From the NCBI RefSeq assembly GCF_001679005.1, contig NZ_LXTW01000001.1, positions 82,429-146,428 on the forward strand: a stretch of 64,000 bases of DNA, read 5' to 3'. The position numbers and the translations under genes are program-made. The first letter of the stretch is position 1; each line of letters opens with the position of its first letter. The notes under the pieces are model-generated. The model saw only the letters and a program-made list of their open reading frames with translations, was not told where the DNA came from and made no database searches. Origin of the DNA: Moraxella nonliquefaciens. Lineage in GTDB: Bacteria > Pseudomonadota > Gammaproteobacteria > Pseudomonadales > Moraxellaceae. This document shows positions 1 through 9,445 of the stretch, piece by piece.

Positions 1-390
1 CAAGTTGGCTTGGGTTATATCACGCTTGGACAATCTGCCACAACCTTATCAGGAGGTGAGGCACAACGTGTCAAACTTGCCAAAGAACTTGCCAAACGAG
101 ATACCGGGCAGACGCTTTATATCCTAGATGAGCCAACCACAGGGTTGCACTTTCATGACATTGCCAAACTGCTTGATATTTTGCACACTCTAAGAGATAA
201 GGGTAATACCGTGGTGGTCATTGAGCATAATTTGGACGTCATCAAGACCGCCGACCATATTGTGGATTTGGGCTATGAAGGTGGTTCTGGTGGAGGTGAG
301 ATTGTCGCTGTGGGTACTCCTGAGGAGGTTGCTTGTGATGATAAGTCGCACACAGGGCGGTTTTTGAAAATGGTGCTGGATAAAGGCTGA
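1..390 (+). CDS. uvrA: UvrA excinuclease subunit A, C-terminal end (partial)
   Basis: The reading frame is open from base 1, so the gene begins outside the window and only about 129 C-terminal residues are visible. They contain the second ABC ATPase signature [12 protein letters not shown], the Walker B run LDEPTTGL and the H-loop VIEHN, in the order found at the UvrA C terminus. UvrA is the DNA-damage sensing ATPase of the UvrABC nucleotide excision repair complex in the cytoplasm. The gene ends 95 bp before the TatD-family gene on the same strand. Identification rests on the close match of these motifs and their flanks to UvrA; other ABC proteins lack this exact ending. Confidence 0.93.
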   Translation, partial: QVGLGYITLGQSATTLSGGEAQRVKLAKELAKRDTGQTLYILDEPTTGLHFHDIAKLLDILHTLRDKGNTVVVIEHNLDVIKTADHIVDLGYEGGSGGGEIVAVGTPEEVACDDKSHTGRFLKMVLDKG

Positions 391-485
391 TGAAAAAATC
401 CAAATCAATGAAACTTATCCTAACCGCCTTGATGTTGTTGTTAATACCAAGGCGAAGTAGCCCCCATTCGCCAAAAAGGTAACTC

Positions 486-1322
486 ATGTATTTATTTGAC
501 ACCCATACTCATTTTGACGTACCTGAATATGATGATAAGCGAGATGAATACAATCAAAACGCCTTTAATCATGGTGTGCGTCATGTGGTGTTGATTGGCT
601 ATTTGGCAAAGCATTTTGACAGAATGAGACAGGTCAAGCAACATGCCGACAGCCATCATCCACTCATACATCATTTGGCGTGTGGCTTGCATCCGTTATA
701 CATCAAAGAACATGGCGATGATGATTTGATTGCCTTAGATGATTATCTAAACACATATCCCAACATCGCCATTGGTGAGATGGGGCTTGATACTTATCCT
801 GATGAGTTAAAAGAGACTGACGTGTATGACAAACAGTGCCGATTTTTTATAGAGCAGATAAAGTTGTCAAAAATACATGATTTGCCCATTGTGTTGCACA
901 TTCGTAAATCACACGCCGATGTCATCAAGTTGTTAAAAGAACAAAAATACAACGCTCATCACCAAGGTGGTATTGCTCATAGTTTTAGTGGTGGTACAAA
1001 TGAGGCCTTATATTTTGCTAAATTGGGTTTTAAAATTGGCATTACAGGGCAAATTACCAACCCTAATGCCAAAAAATTACGTCAAGCGATAAAAGCGGTA
1101 TTTGATAAAATGGGTGTATCTGCTTTTGTCATTGAGACCGATTGTCCTGACATGAATCCCATCCCTGCCCAAATTGGTGGTCATTATTTTAATGAACCAA
1201 AAAACCTAATTCATGTATTAGATGAGTTATCTGTGCTGTTTAATATGGATAAAGAAACATTGGCATATAAACTTTGGCAAAATAGCAATGAAGCCTTTAA
1301 AACTAATTTTGAATACATTTAG
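486..1322 (+). CDS. TatD family metal-dependent DNase/hydrolase
   Basis: 278 residues, the usual size for the TatD family (amidohydrolase-fold, metal-dependent 3'-5' exonucleases). Visible motifs are the N-terminal metal-binding HTH (residues 7-9, in DTHTHFD), IGEMGLD in the middle, HIRKS and HSFSGG after it, and ETDCPDMNP near residue 220, which corresponds to the ETDSPYL metal-ligand motif of the family. The start is supported by AAGG upstream (aaaaggtaactcATG). It follows uvrA and precedes tcdA on the same strand with short gaps, so the three may be co-transcribed. Which TatD paralogue this is cannot be told from sequence alone. Confidence 0.9.
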   Translation: MYLFDTHTHFDVPEYDDKRDEYNQNAFNHGVRHVVLIGYLAKHFDRMRQVKQHADSHHPLIHHLACGLHPLYIKEHGDDDLIALDDYLNTYPNIAIGEMGLDTYPDELKETDVYDKQCRFFIEQIKLSKIHDLPIVLHIRKSHADVIKLLKEQKYNAHHQGGIAHSFSGGTNEALYFAKLGFKIGITGQITNPNAKKLRQAIKAVFDKMGVSAFVIETDCPDMNPIPAQIGGHYFNEPKNLIHVLDELSVLFNMDKETLAYKLWQNSNEAFKTNFEYI

Positions 1323-1354
1323 ATAAATTTTTGATAAAATCAAATGGGTAGACA

Positions 1355-2113
1355 ATGACAAACCGTAGATTTACAGGCACACGCACGCTATATCAAGATG
1401 ATTTTGATGACTTTATCAAAGCCCATGTTTATGTTATTGGCATTGGCGGTGTGGGGTCATGGGTAGTCGAAGCCCTTGCTCGTACTGGTGTGGGTGAATT
1501 AACACTCATTGACATGGATGTTCTGGTAGAGAGCAACATTAACCGCCAACTGCCCGCCCTAACAGACACCTTTGGCGAGTCAAAAATTGGTGAGATGATG
1601 AAACGTGCCCATGGCATCAATCCTAATATTAAGATTCACGCCGTTGATGAATTTATTACGCTTGATAATATCAGTGAGCTACTGCCAAGTCCCCAAACCA
1701 TAAAAGCATATAAAGCCAAAAAAAGACCACTTGTCATATTAGACTGCACAGATGATATGAATGCCAAATTGGCAATAGCCTTATATTGTCGATTTAATAA
1801 AGTCAAGCTCATCATATCAGGCGGAGCAGGAGGGAAAATTGACCCCTTGCAAATAAAAGTGAGTGATTTAAAAGATGTCTATCAAGACCCTTTACTTGCC
1901 AAATTACGCCAAAACCTAAGGGATAAAAATATTAACAAGTCTTTAAAAGAAAAATTTGGCATGAAATGCGTCTATTCCTCCGAGCCATTAAAACTTGCCA
2001 ATGCGTGCCAAGGCGGTCTTCATTGTGGTGGCTATGGTTCAGCGGTAACAGTAACGGCAAGTGTGGGCATGATAATGGCAAGTGAGTGCTTGAAGATGAT
2101 TGGTAATTTTTAA
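1355..2113 (+). CDS. tcdA: tRNA threonylcarbamoyladenosine dehydratase TcdA
   Basis: 252 residues of the ThiF/MoeB/E1-like fold. The ATP-binding glycine loop IGIGGVGSWVVEALAR is near residue 30, followed by DMDVLVESNINRQ (the N-x-N-R-Q adenylation signature) and DCTDD. TcdA (CsdL/YgdL) uses ATP to cyclise t6A37 of ANN-decoding tRNAs to the hydantoin form ct6A. The C-terminal GLHCGGYGSAVTVTA segment matches the family. It lies 32 bp after the TatD-family gene. The start at 1355 is preceded by a modest Shine-Dalgarno (aatgggtagaca). Confidence 0.92.
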   Translation: MTNRRFTGTRTLYQDDFDDFIKAHVYVIGIGGVGSWVVEALARTGVGELTLIDMDVLVESNINRQLPALTDTFGESKIGEMMKRAHGINPNIKIHAVDEFITLDNISELLPSPQTIKAYKAKKRPLVILDCTDDMNAKLAIALYCRFNKVKLIISGGAGGKIDPLQIKVSDLKDVYQDPLLAKLRQNLRDKNINKSLKEKFGMKCVYSSEPLKLANACQGGLHCGGYGSAVTVTASVGMIMASECLKMIGNF

Positions 2114-2173
2114 CTTTATCTGTTATTATCTTAATTTGGCAATGAATACACTCACAAAAAACGAAGTTATCTT

Positions 2174-3322
2174 ATGAAAATTTTACAATCCAAACATTAT
2201 CATCCAAAAAAGATTTTTAATGAAGTCTATATGGATAATCAATATCAAATCGTGGCACAGGATTTGGAGCGTTCTACGTCCACGCATGACAACCCTTATT
2301 ATCAGCTTTTATCGTCCATTTTACCTAGTGTTGATTTTCATGATATGGTGATTAAAAAAGAAAGATTGGTAGATTTTGTTAAATGTACCGATTATCATCC
2401 TGTGGCGTTTGACAAAAAGAACCATGTATTTTATGAAAATGAAATTTGCTATTTTTATGATAAATATGGCTTATTTATTGTCGCCAGCGAAAACCTAAGC
2501 AATGAATATGACAAAACCATTATTGAATCAGGATTTTTGCGAATAGACCATATTTTTTATGACCCAAGAAATGAGCATTCATTAATCAATATTCGCTCTT
2601 TTTTTAATGAGTATTTTCAAAAATACATCTCAAAAGACAGCAAAGTATTGCTATTATTAAAAGAAGGGCGAGATTTGGTATTTAAGCATCAAGGCATTAA
2701 GCCTTATACGCTTGATTTGCAGACAATGTATAATGACGACTTTTTGCCTGTTCATGCTAAAATTAAAGATGAATTGACACAAGGAAAAAAAGGCGTGGTA
2801 TTATTGCACGGCTTGGCAGGGACGGGCAAAACCAATTATATCAAATGGCTCACCGCCCAAATTCCCGATAAGGATTTTATCTTTGTGCCAAATAATATGA
2901 TTGGCGAGCTTGCCAAACCTGAATTTATGAGTATGCTCATTGAACAAAAAAATTCGGTATTGGTATTAGAAGACTGCGAAAATTATATTGCTGAGCGTGT
3001 CGGCGGTGGCAATCAAACGGATGTGGTGGGCATTATTCTAAATATCGCTGATGGGATATTGTCAGACGTATTAGAATGTCAGTTTATTTGTACCTTTAAT
3101 GCCGATTTAATGGATATTGACCATGCTTTATTAAGGCGTGGGCGACTCATTGTTGAATATCAATTTGGTAAATTGTCCATTAAAAAATGCAATGCCTATC
3201 TAAAATCCATTGGCAAAGACATCACGGTGGACAAAGAGATGACCCTTGCCGAATTAACCCATATTGATGAAAAAGAATATAAAGCGGTTGATGATAAAAA
3301 AGTGGGATTTGGGTTTGTTTAA
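2174..3322 (+). CDS. AAA-family ATPase, stand-alone
   Basis: 382 residues. About 200 N-terminal residues have no recognisable motif, then a single AAA module follows: Walker A GLAGTGKTN with K219, Walker B VLVLED (E266-D267), sensor-1 region CTFNAD, and a second-region-of-homology arginine pair in ALLRRGRL. The layout (unknown N-terminal part, one C-terminal AAA domain, SRH arginines) resembles BCS1/proteasome-like remodelling ATPases rather than replication clamp loaders. The substrate is unknown. Upstream is tcdA (60 bp gap) and downstream a strong terminator at 3352, so it is probably the last gene of its transcript. The Shine-Dalgarno is poor; an alternative start is the ATG at 2231. Confidence 0.8.
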   Translation: MKILQSKHYHPKKIFNEVYMDNQYQIVAQDLERSTSTHDNPYYQLLSSILPSVDFHDMVIKKERLVDFVKCTDYHPVAFDKKNHVFYENEICYFYDKYGLFIVASENLSNEYDKTIIESGFLRIDHIFYDPRNEHSLINIRSFFNEYFQKYISKDSKVLLLLKEGRDLVFKHQGIKPYTLDLQTMYNDDFLPVHAKIKDELTQGKKGVVLLHGLAGTGKTNYIKWLTAQIPDKDFIFVPNNMIGELAKPEFMSMLIEQKNSVLVLEDCENYIAERVGGGNQTDVVGIILNIADGILSDVLECQFICTFNADLMDIDHALLRRGRLIVEYQFGKLSIKKCNAYLKSIGKDITVDKEMTLAELTHIDEKEYKAVDDKKVGFGFV

Positions 3323-3351
3323 ATCTATTGGTGTTAAATTTTAGATAGATG

Positions 3352-3386
3352 AATAAGGGCAATTAAATTTGCCCTTATTTTTTTTT
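3352..3386 (+). terminator. Rho-independent terminator after the AAA ATPase gene
   Basis: A perfect 11-bp stem, AATAAGGGCAA (3352-3362) with TTGCCCTTATT (3369-3379), a 6-nt loop and a run of T residues. It sits between the rightward ATPase gene and the leftward pseudogene and could serve both. Confidence 0.85.
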
Positions 3387-3406
3387 ATATTAATTTTTAA
3401 TTGCTC

Positions 3407-4084
3407 TTAATAAACACCTGCATACCCATAACGCTGATTATTAACCTGAATAACAAAGGTGATGCCATAGCGTAAATGGGCGTTATCATGCCATTCATAA
3501 ATAAAGCTATACGGCTTATAAAATTGATGTGTGTCATACATGAGAGTTAAATGCAGTCGCTCTAAATCGCTAATATCTTCGGTGATAAGGCGGTCATTAT
3601 CAAGATAAATAAAATGGCATTGCGACTTTGCTTGTGGCGTGGTAAAAATTTGCTCACTAAAATGATAGTGGCAATATACCGCTTTATCCTGTCCGATATT
3701 AGGCGGAGCATAGCTGATATAATCCACGTTATTAGGAATGTGGGATGCTAATTTGGGATTGACGTGCTTGGCGTGGTAGTTAAGATTGGAGATATGGCAA
3801 TTATCCGCCCCCGAGTGCGTATTTTGGATTTGATTAAATTCATCTTGGATTGTTTAAATGGTTTGTTTGTCGCCAATGATGTCAAGGGCGGGCATATCAA
3901 AATCGTGATTGGTCATAAAATCCGCCCCATGTTTTAGGGCAATCTTACTAAGCTCTTTATGCATGCACATATCATAGCTAATATGGGTAAATTGGCTTTG
4001 ACTATTAGACGATAGCATAATGGCGATAATCGCCACGCATGATAGGACGATAAGTAAGGGAGTGATAAATTTCATGATTGGCAA
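3407..4084 (-). pseudogene. Hypothetical membrane-anchored/secreted protein gene interrupted by one in-frame ochre codon
   Basis: Two ORFs on the minus strand, 3854-4084 (76 residues) and 3407-3727 (106 residues from a GTG), lie in the same frame. Between them the frame reads ...GDKQTI, stop TAA (3854-3856), TIQDEFNQIQNTHSG... and stays open to the downstream part. A single C-to-T change (CAA to TAA) would explain the break; repaired, the product would be about 226 residues. The N terminus has one hydrophobic segment (FITPLLIVLSCVAIIAIML) preceded by few charges, a signal anchor or signal peptide. The rest has no family I recognise. The likely start is the ATG giving MKFITP, a few codons inside the ORF. 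No partner gene is evident. Confidence 0.6.
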
Positions 4085-4253
4085 TCTTTTTGAGTTATCC
4101 TAAATCAGCCAAATAATTTTGTCAAGAATGGAGAATGCCTACCTTTTAAACGGATGTTTTCGTTGTAAATACAAAGGGTGGGTAAGATCTATGTTTCATG
4201 GCTTTTTAAAAACCACTAAACAAAAGATTGATTTATTACAAAAGATAAAAAAT

Positions 4254-4289
4254 AAAAAACAGCTTATAAGTAATTTTAAGCTGTTTTTT
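4254..4289 (-). terminator. Terminator-like hairpin next to the integrase remnant
   Basis: A 13-bp inverted repeat, AAAAAACAGCTTA (4254-4266) with TAAGCTGTTTTTT (4277-4289), 10-nt loop, with A and T tracts on both sides so it can work in both directions. Its right arm overlaps the last codons of the truncated integrase frame. Confidence 0.7.
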
Positions 4290-4644
4290 TGTGAAAAGGG
4301 TGCCCCAACCACTGCTTATCGAACGTATCAAAACGGTTATCGGATTGCTTGATTTTGGCTTGTTTGGCAACTTCTTTGGGGTCTATGCCTTGTGCTGGCT
4401 GTTTTTTAATTTCTGTATTTTTGGTTCGTGCTTGTGCCAACGATAAAGCGGGGTATTTGCCTGACGTCTTTTCTTTTTGCTTGCCATTGTGGCTGTAAAT
4501 TGACACAAAAACTTTTGTGCCTGTATGTTGCACATAAAGCCATAGCCCATTACCATCACTGATTTTATTGGGCTTATTCGGTGTGCATTTTTCATTAGGC
4601 TGTAAGCGTTTAATGGCGGTATCTGTAAGGCTCATTTCTGGCAT
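4276..4644 (-). pseudogene. Truncated P4-type integrase (N-terminal domain only)
   Basis: 122 residues matching only the N-terminal arm-binding part (DUF4102 type) of P4-like tyrosine integrases: SLTDTAIKRL, ISDGNGLWLYV, then GKYPALSLAQAR and AQGIDPKEVAK, all family hallmarks. A complete integrase is about 400 residues; the core-binding and catalytic domains with the R-H-R-Y residues are missing. It ends in a terminator hairpin. It sits 138 bp beyond the 3' end of tRNA-Pro(GGG), the classic position for an island integrase, so this is likely the stub of a lost or decayed tRNA-Pro island. No second att copy was found by eye. Confidence 0.75.
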
Positions 4645-4699
4645 ATTTTGGTTACGAACTTGTATACCAGTTTTTTATGGATAGCAATAGATTATGGTG

Positions 4700-4719
4700 G
4701 ACAACCAAAGACAACCAAA
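4700..4719. repeat. Two tandem 10-bp repeats between integrase stub and tRNA-Pro
   Basis: GACAACCAAA occurs twice head to tail (4700-4709, 4710-4719). Short direct repeats beside an integrase gene and a tRNA attachment site can be arm-type integrase binding sites; here that is only an inference from position. Confidence 0.4.
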
Positions 4720-4782
4720 AGGGCTAAAAGTAAGAAAAATCAAGTGCTACCGCACAATGTGAGATAGCCCTAGACTGTTATA

Positions 4783-4859
4783 TGGTCGGAGTGGCGGGAT
4801 TCGAACTCGCGACCCCTTGCACCCCATGCAAGTGCGCTACCAAGCTGCGCTACACCCCG
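4783..4859 (-). tRNA. tRNA-Pro, anticodon GGG
   Basis: Read on the minus strand, 77 nt fold as a complete tRNA. The acceptor stem is CGGGGTG/CACTCCG with one G-T pair, the anticodon stem CTTGC/GCAAG has loop ATGGGGT (anticodon GGG), the T-arm is GGGTC GCGAGTTCGAA TCCC-like, and the discriminator A and the CCA end are genome-encoded. It lies downstream of rne on the same strand and beside an integrase stub. Confidence 0.93.
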
Positions 4860-4946
4860 AATAGGCAGACATTATACCATGATTTAATCAGATTGCAAGT
4901 GATTTTTAACAAACATGTTTTGGGTACAAAGTCTCTTGTGCATAAA

Positions 4947-4973
4947 AAACCGCCCAATAAGAATGGGCGGTTT
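4947..4973 (-). terminator. rne terminator
   Basis: A 10-bp stem, AAACCGCCCA (4947-4956) with TGGGCGGTTT (4964-4973), followed on the minus strand by TTTT, directly after the rne stop codon. The AAACCGCC stem recurs in other terminators of this window. Confidence 0.85.
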
Positions 4974-4985
4974 GTTGTGGTGATT

Positions 4986-7900
4986 TTATTGTGCCAGATT
5001 ATCATCTGATGGTGACTTATCAAGCACAGCATTATCATCGGCTTTGGATTTGCGTTTGATGACTTCTGCTTTTTGGGCTGCCTTGGATGTTCGTTTGGCA
5101 GGGGTTTTGGGGGGTTTTGGGGTTTTTGTTTTGGGGGGTTTGGGCTTTTTGGGCGTTACCAAATTTAAAATCCCCATCGGTTGTAGTAGCTGACCTGAGA
5201 CACTTTCAATCATGTCCTTATAGCTGGCAGGACTGGTTTTGGTGGTCTCATCTGCCTTATCGTCCATCTTTTGAGCTTTGATGTCTGACGCTTTGCCATC
5301 ATCTTTGGCTTCATCGGTTGGGTCGGTGATGTCATCCAAGGGTTGCACCAAAGATTCTAAGGTGGATTCATCAGATGCTAGCACTTTATCCGTGGTGTCA
5401 CTTTTTGATTGCTGGTCAAAATTGTCCACAGCTTCGGATGAGTGAGTTTTTGTGGTAGAGGTCATCGTCCCATCTGCAATCGTACCCAGAGCAGATTCGT
5501 CTGCCATCTCATTGGAAACAGGGCTTGTGTCTGGGCTAGGGTATTGTCCACGAGGGTCATTACTGGCACGCTGACCGATGGGGCGTGGTGTGGCTTTGGT
5601 TTTACCTTGTCCGATGTGCCATGCACGCTGCGCGGTGGTATGCTCGGCAAAGTCCGCCAGATATTCGTTTGATAGCGGAGCATATCCATAGTTGGCGAAC
5701 TGCTTGGCGAACGCCTGTTCAAACTCTTGCTCTCCGTCTGCCACAGAGTGAGTCTCTGTGGGTTTGTCAGCGTGAATGGCGTCTACCGCACGCAAAAAGT
5801 ATGCCACAAAGTCATCACGCCACGCTTGGGGCAGGGTATTACCCAGCACACTTTGGATGAATTCGCCTGCCGTACCTGTGATGGTAGAACCAGTGGCGGT
5901 AGTGGCTGATTGTGTTTTGATTGGACTAAACTTCTCACGCAGGGCGACCGCCACGACTCGGGGGTCGTTGATTGCTTTGTTCATCTTGTAGGCAAGCGTG
6001 CTTAGGCGTTCTGTACTGATGACATCAGCGGTTGATGCGTTCGCTTTTTGTGCTGCATTGTTGGCGTTGGTGTTGGTTGTATCAGCTTGGGCAGCTTGCT
6101 CTTGTTGATTTGCCTTTGCATCATTGACAGTGATGGCAGTATCATCACTTAGAGTTCTGATTTGAGTGCTAACTGCTGTTTTTGCCTGTACCTCTGTTTG
6201 TGCCGTCAGCTCTGCTACTTTGGTATCTTGGGTGGACTCTTTGGTAGGTTCGGCTTTGGTGCGTTCTGGCGTGGATTTGCTGTTGTCTAGCGAAAGATGC
6301 ACCACATCACCTGCCATCTCAGACCTATTGATGGGGCTAATGTGCAACACCACTTCATTGGGGTTGGCAGATTTGCGTGTGTTGTGGTCAACTTTGGCAG
6401 TTTTGTCATTAGTTTTATCTGCTTTTGATACAGGCTTTGATTCATGGGTTTGGGGTTTGTTTTGTGATTTATCTACACCCTTATCCGCTCTTTTGTCTGC
6501 TTTATCATGGGGGGGGTTGTCCAACTTATGGCTGTCGGTATTTGCCATATTTGCTTTATCAGCAGGCGTTAGCGTCTCGCCACGTACCATCTCGCCACGA
6601 GATTGGCGTACAGAGTTTGGTTCACGCTTGGGGTGGTCTTGTTCTTTTTTGCGACGGTCAGTTTTTTCGTTTTTATCCTTGTCATGGCTTTCACGCTTGT
6701 CCGCTTTGATTTGATTGTCATTGTCGCCATGTTCACGCTTGGTTTTTTTCTTGTGTTTGTCATCACGTTCAAAGCGAGTAGGGCGTTCTGCCTTGTCGTG
6801 ATGTTTGTCATTGTCTTTGTCGTGGATTTTATCATCAGTTTTTGGTTCTTTGTGTTCTTCTTTGGGCAGAGTTAGAGTGCCAAACGAACCCAAACTTACA
6901 CCACCGTGATTAATAATAGACTCAATGGCAGCGGCTGCATCTCTGTTATTTAGGGTGTAAGCAAGATGTGCTTGTGGTTTGGGAGCGAACAGATTAGACA
7001 GCCATGCCACAGCCTGTGATTGATGAGCAGGTGCTTTTTGGGCAGACCCATCCTTGCCATTGGTAGCAGTGTCTTTTTGGGGTTTGACTCCTGCGTTATC
7101 TGCTTTTTGCCAACGGTTGGTAGTGATAGCAGGTTCGTCCGTTTTGGTTTGCCAGTTCACATCATAACCACGGTCGCCAGATTCACGTTCTTCTACATCC
7201 ACAATGCGGTCATAACTTGATGGGGCAAAGCCATTTGGATTAAAGTGCAAGCTAAAATTGGGCGATTCTAAATGGGCGTGGGGCAAGACGGTAATGCGTG
7301 TGCCTGAATCTTGCTCTAAATAGACAAGGCTTTCACGTTTTTCGTTTAACAAAAAGGCAGCAATCTCAGTTGGTACCTCAGCTTGAATCTCGCCCATACG
7401 CTCTTTTAGGGCGATTTGTTCAATCTGACGCATGATGGACAGGGCAAGCGAACGCAAATCCCTAATCATGCCATTACCATGACAGCGTGGGCAGATATAG
7501 CCTGTGGCCTCTTCTAAGGATGGGCGTAGACGCTGACGACTCATCTCCATCAATCCAAATTTACTAATCTCACCAAATTGCACTCTGGCTCTGTCATAAC
7601 GGCAGGCTTCAATTAAGCGTTTTTCTACCTCCTTTTGGTGGCGTGAGTCGTTCATGTCAATAAAGTCAATGACAATAAGACCTCCCATGTCTCTTAGGCG
7701 TAACTGGCGAGCAATCTCATCGGCGGCCTCCAAATTAGTGTGGTAAGCGGTCTCAGCCACATCCGAGCCTTTGGTGGATTTGGCGGAGTTAATGTCAATG
7801 GCAACCATCGCTTCGGTTTGGTCAATGACGATAGAGCCACCAGATGGCAAGCGTACTTCACGCTGATAGGCGGTCTCAATCTGACGTTCTACACCAAAAC

Positions 7901-8690
7901 GACCAAACAGTGGTTCATAATCGGTGTATTTACGCAATTTTCCCATTTGGGTTGGCATGACCGATGCAATAAAATGTGCCGCTTCGTTATAGGCGTTTTC
8001 GCTGTCAATCCACACCTCACCGATATCATCACGCAGATAATCACGCACAGCACGAGTAACCACGCCTGCTTCTTGATGGACAAGGCAGGGGCTGGGGTGT
8101 GTGCGATTTTTCTCTTGGATGGCTGACCATGTTTGTAGTAGATGGTTTAGGTCATTTTGTAGGTCATCAAAGCCCTTACCCAGCCCCGCTGTTCGCACGA
8201 TGACACTCATGCCACGAGGTATTGATAGGCTTGCGATGATTTGCTTCATCTCTTCACGTACTTTACCTGAGATTTGGCGACTGATGCCTCCTGCCTTGCT
8301 TTTGTTAGGCATGAGTACCAAATAACGCCCAGCCAGCGACACATAGGTAGATAGGGCTGCTCCTTTGTTGCCACGTTCTTCTTTTTCAACCTGAACGATG
8401 ACACTGTCCCCTTCTTTGATAAGGTCTTTGATGTTGTCGGTGCGTAGGTTGCCGTTTAGGTATTCAGCGGATATTTCACGAAGTGGTAAAAAACCTTGAC
8501 GAGCTGAGCCATATTCTACAAATACCGCCTCCAATGATGGTTCAATACGAGTGATGTACCCCTTGTAGATATTGGCTTTTTTTTGTTCACGTGTGCGATT
8601 TTCTAGGTCAAAATCGTAAAGGTGATGGTCTTTGCACAATGCCACACGAATCTCTTCGTTGTGGGTTGCGTTGATAAGAATGCGTTTCAT
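4986..8690 (-). CDS. rne: Ribonuclease E
   Basis: 1234 residues, longer than the 1061 of E. coli RNase E. The N-terminal catalytic half is well conserved: start MKRILINATHNEEIRVA, an S1 RNA-binding domain around residues 35-120 (GYITRIEPSLEAVFVEYG), the 5'-sensor and RNase H-like parts, the catalytic metal-site strand GGLIVIDFIDM, and the Zn-link CPRC (C400, C403), then GRVP-like small-domain sequence. From about residue 500 the protein is a low-complexity, highly charged Lys/Asp/Glu/Thr-rich tail ending in a Pro-Lys-rich stretch, as expected for the degradosome scaffold. It initiates mRNA decay and rRNA/tRNA processing at the inner membrane. The 5' side has a long non-coding leader, compatible with the known autoregulation of rne in other gammaproteobacteria. 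Confidence 0.96.
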   Translation of the reverse strand: MKRILINATHNEEIRVALCKDHHLYDFDLENRTREQKKANIYKGYITRIEPSLEAVFVEYGSARQGFLPLREISAEYLNGNLRTDNIKDLIKEGDSVIVQVEKEERGNKGAALSTYVSLAGRYLVLMPNKSKAGGISRQISGKVREEMKQIIASLSIPRGMSVIVRTAGLGKGFDDLQNDLNHLLQTWSAIQEKNRTHPSPCLVHQEAGVVTRAVRDYLRDDIGEVWIDSENAYNEAAHFIASVMPTQMGKLRKYTDYEPLFGRFGVERQIETAYQREVRLPSGGSIVIDQTEAMVAIDINSAKSTKGSDVAETAYHTNLEAADEIARQLRLRDMGGLIVIDFIDMNDSRHQKEVEKRLIEACRYDRARVQFGEISKFGLMEMSRQRLRPSLEEATGYICPRCHGNGMIRDLRSLALSIMRQIEQIALKERMGEIQAEVPTEIAAFLLNEKRESLVYLEQDSGTRITVLPHAHLESPNFSLHFNPNGFAPSSYDRIVDVEERESGDRGYDVNWQTKTDEPAITTNRWQKADNAGVKPQKDTATNGKDGSAQKAPAHQSQAVAWLSNLFAPKPQAHLAYTLNNRDAAAAIESIINHGGVSLGSFGTLTLPKEEHKEPKTDDKIHDKDNDKHHDKAERPTRFERDDKHKKKTKREHGDNDNQIKADKRESHDKDKNEKTDRRKKEQDHPKREPNSVRQSRGEMVRGETLTPADKANMANTDSHKLDNPPHDKADKRADKGVDKSQNKPQTHESKPVSKADKTNDKTAKVDHNTRKSANPNEVVLHISPINRSEMAGDVVHLSLDNSKSTPERTKAEPTKESTQDTKVAELTAQTEVQAKTAVSTQIRTLSDDTAITVNDAKANQQEQAAQADTTNTNANNAAQKANASTADVISTERLSTLAYKMNKAINDPRVVAVALREKFSPIKTQSATTATGSTITGTAGEFIQSVLGNTLPQAWRDDFVAYFLRAVDAIHADKPTETHSVADGEQEFEQAFAKQFANYGYAPLSNEYLADFAEHTTAQRAWHIGQGKTKATPRPIGQRASNDPRGQYPSPDTSPVSNEMADESALGTIADGTMTSTTKTHSSEAVDNFDQQSKSDTTDKVLASDESTLESLVQPLDDITDPTDEAKDDGKASDIKAQKMDDKADETTKTSPASYKDMIESVSGQLLQPMGILNLVTPKKPKPPKTKTPKPPKTPAKRTSKAAQKAEVIKRKSKADDNAVLDKSPSDDNLAQ

Positions 8691-9445
8691 GATGTTCCTT
8701 AAAAGTAAACATCAAGGCGGTAAGATGGGGCGTTGCCTATGAGACAAATGATTGGGTTTTTTGGTGTGTTAAGTTTGCAAAAATTTGGATGTCGTCGGCA
8801 TCCTTTTTTGGATTTTTACACTAAAATCTACAAACCAAAAACCCATTTGGTCAATTATTAGAGGGTGGCTACCGTTGGCATTATCTTTATCAAAATCTTT
8901 ATCAAATCAAATATGATGAAAGTATGATGCTCTAATCAATCTTTGCATGAAAAATGGCTTTTGACCATTCAACCAAGTAAATATATAACAAATAAATATA
9001 TAACACAAAAATGTGTAAATTGTTATTTAAATTTAAATGAAGTGGTCAGATTGCTTTTTTAACAAGGCATTTTCATTAAAAGTACCAAAGGCAGACACGC
9101 CCCCTACCAAATCAGTTCAACGCCTAAAAAATTGGTTGGGAAAAACCCTTATCATATGGTCATCGCTTGCACCGATGAGACCAAACGCAAATTCTACAAA
9201 AACAGTGTTTGTCTTGTGTTTTTGTGTGCTTAAAAAATCTTACGCACCTTGATGTGCAAAATAAAAATTGGGTGGGTTACCTGTGATGAGTTTTACTTAT
9301 AAATATCGCATATTTGTTTGATATTTTAAAAAATATACCATGATTTGGCAAAAATTTCACTTTTGTCATCACTTTATTTGGTAACGTGCTAAACTATATC
9401 AGATTTACCCAAATTTTCCTATCAAAATTTTAAAAATTTAACAAT
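8691..9445. other. 755-bp intergenic region between divergent rne and rluC
   Basis: AT-rich DNA with no convincing gene. A 71-codon plus-strand frame at 9037-9252 lacks a ribosome binding site and family resemblance and is probably spurious. The left part is presumably the long rne leader; in E. coli the rne 5' UTR mediates autoregulation, which here is inference only. The right part holds the rluC promoter area with GTGCTAAACTATAT at 9386-9399, a 14-mer also present before accA. Confidence 0.6.

Noticed and set aside
4119..4352. 77-codon plus-strand ORF
   Set aside because: It runs across a terminator hairpin and antisense to the integrase remnant and has no ribosome site or family resemblance.
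4782..5009. 75-codon plus-strand ORF
   Set aside because: It covers the tRNA-Pro gene and the rne terminator in antisense; tRNA genes often give such false ORFs.
6166..6714. 182-codon plus-strand ORF
   Set aside because: Antisense shadow of the low-complexity C-terminal half of rne; Ser/Leu-rich composition follows from the repeated codons on the other strand.
9037..9252. 71-codon ORF in the rne-rluC gap
   Set aside because: No Shine-Dalgarno, odd composition and no resemblance to known proteins; treated as non-coding leader sequence.
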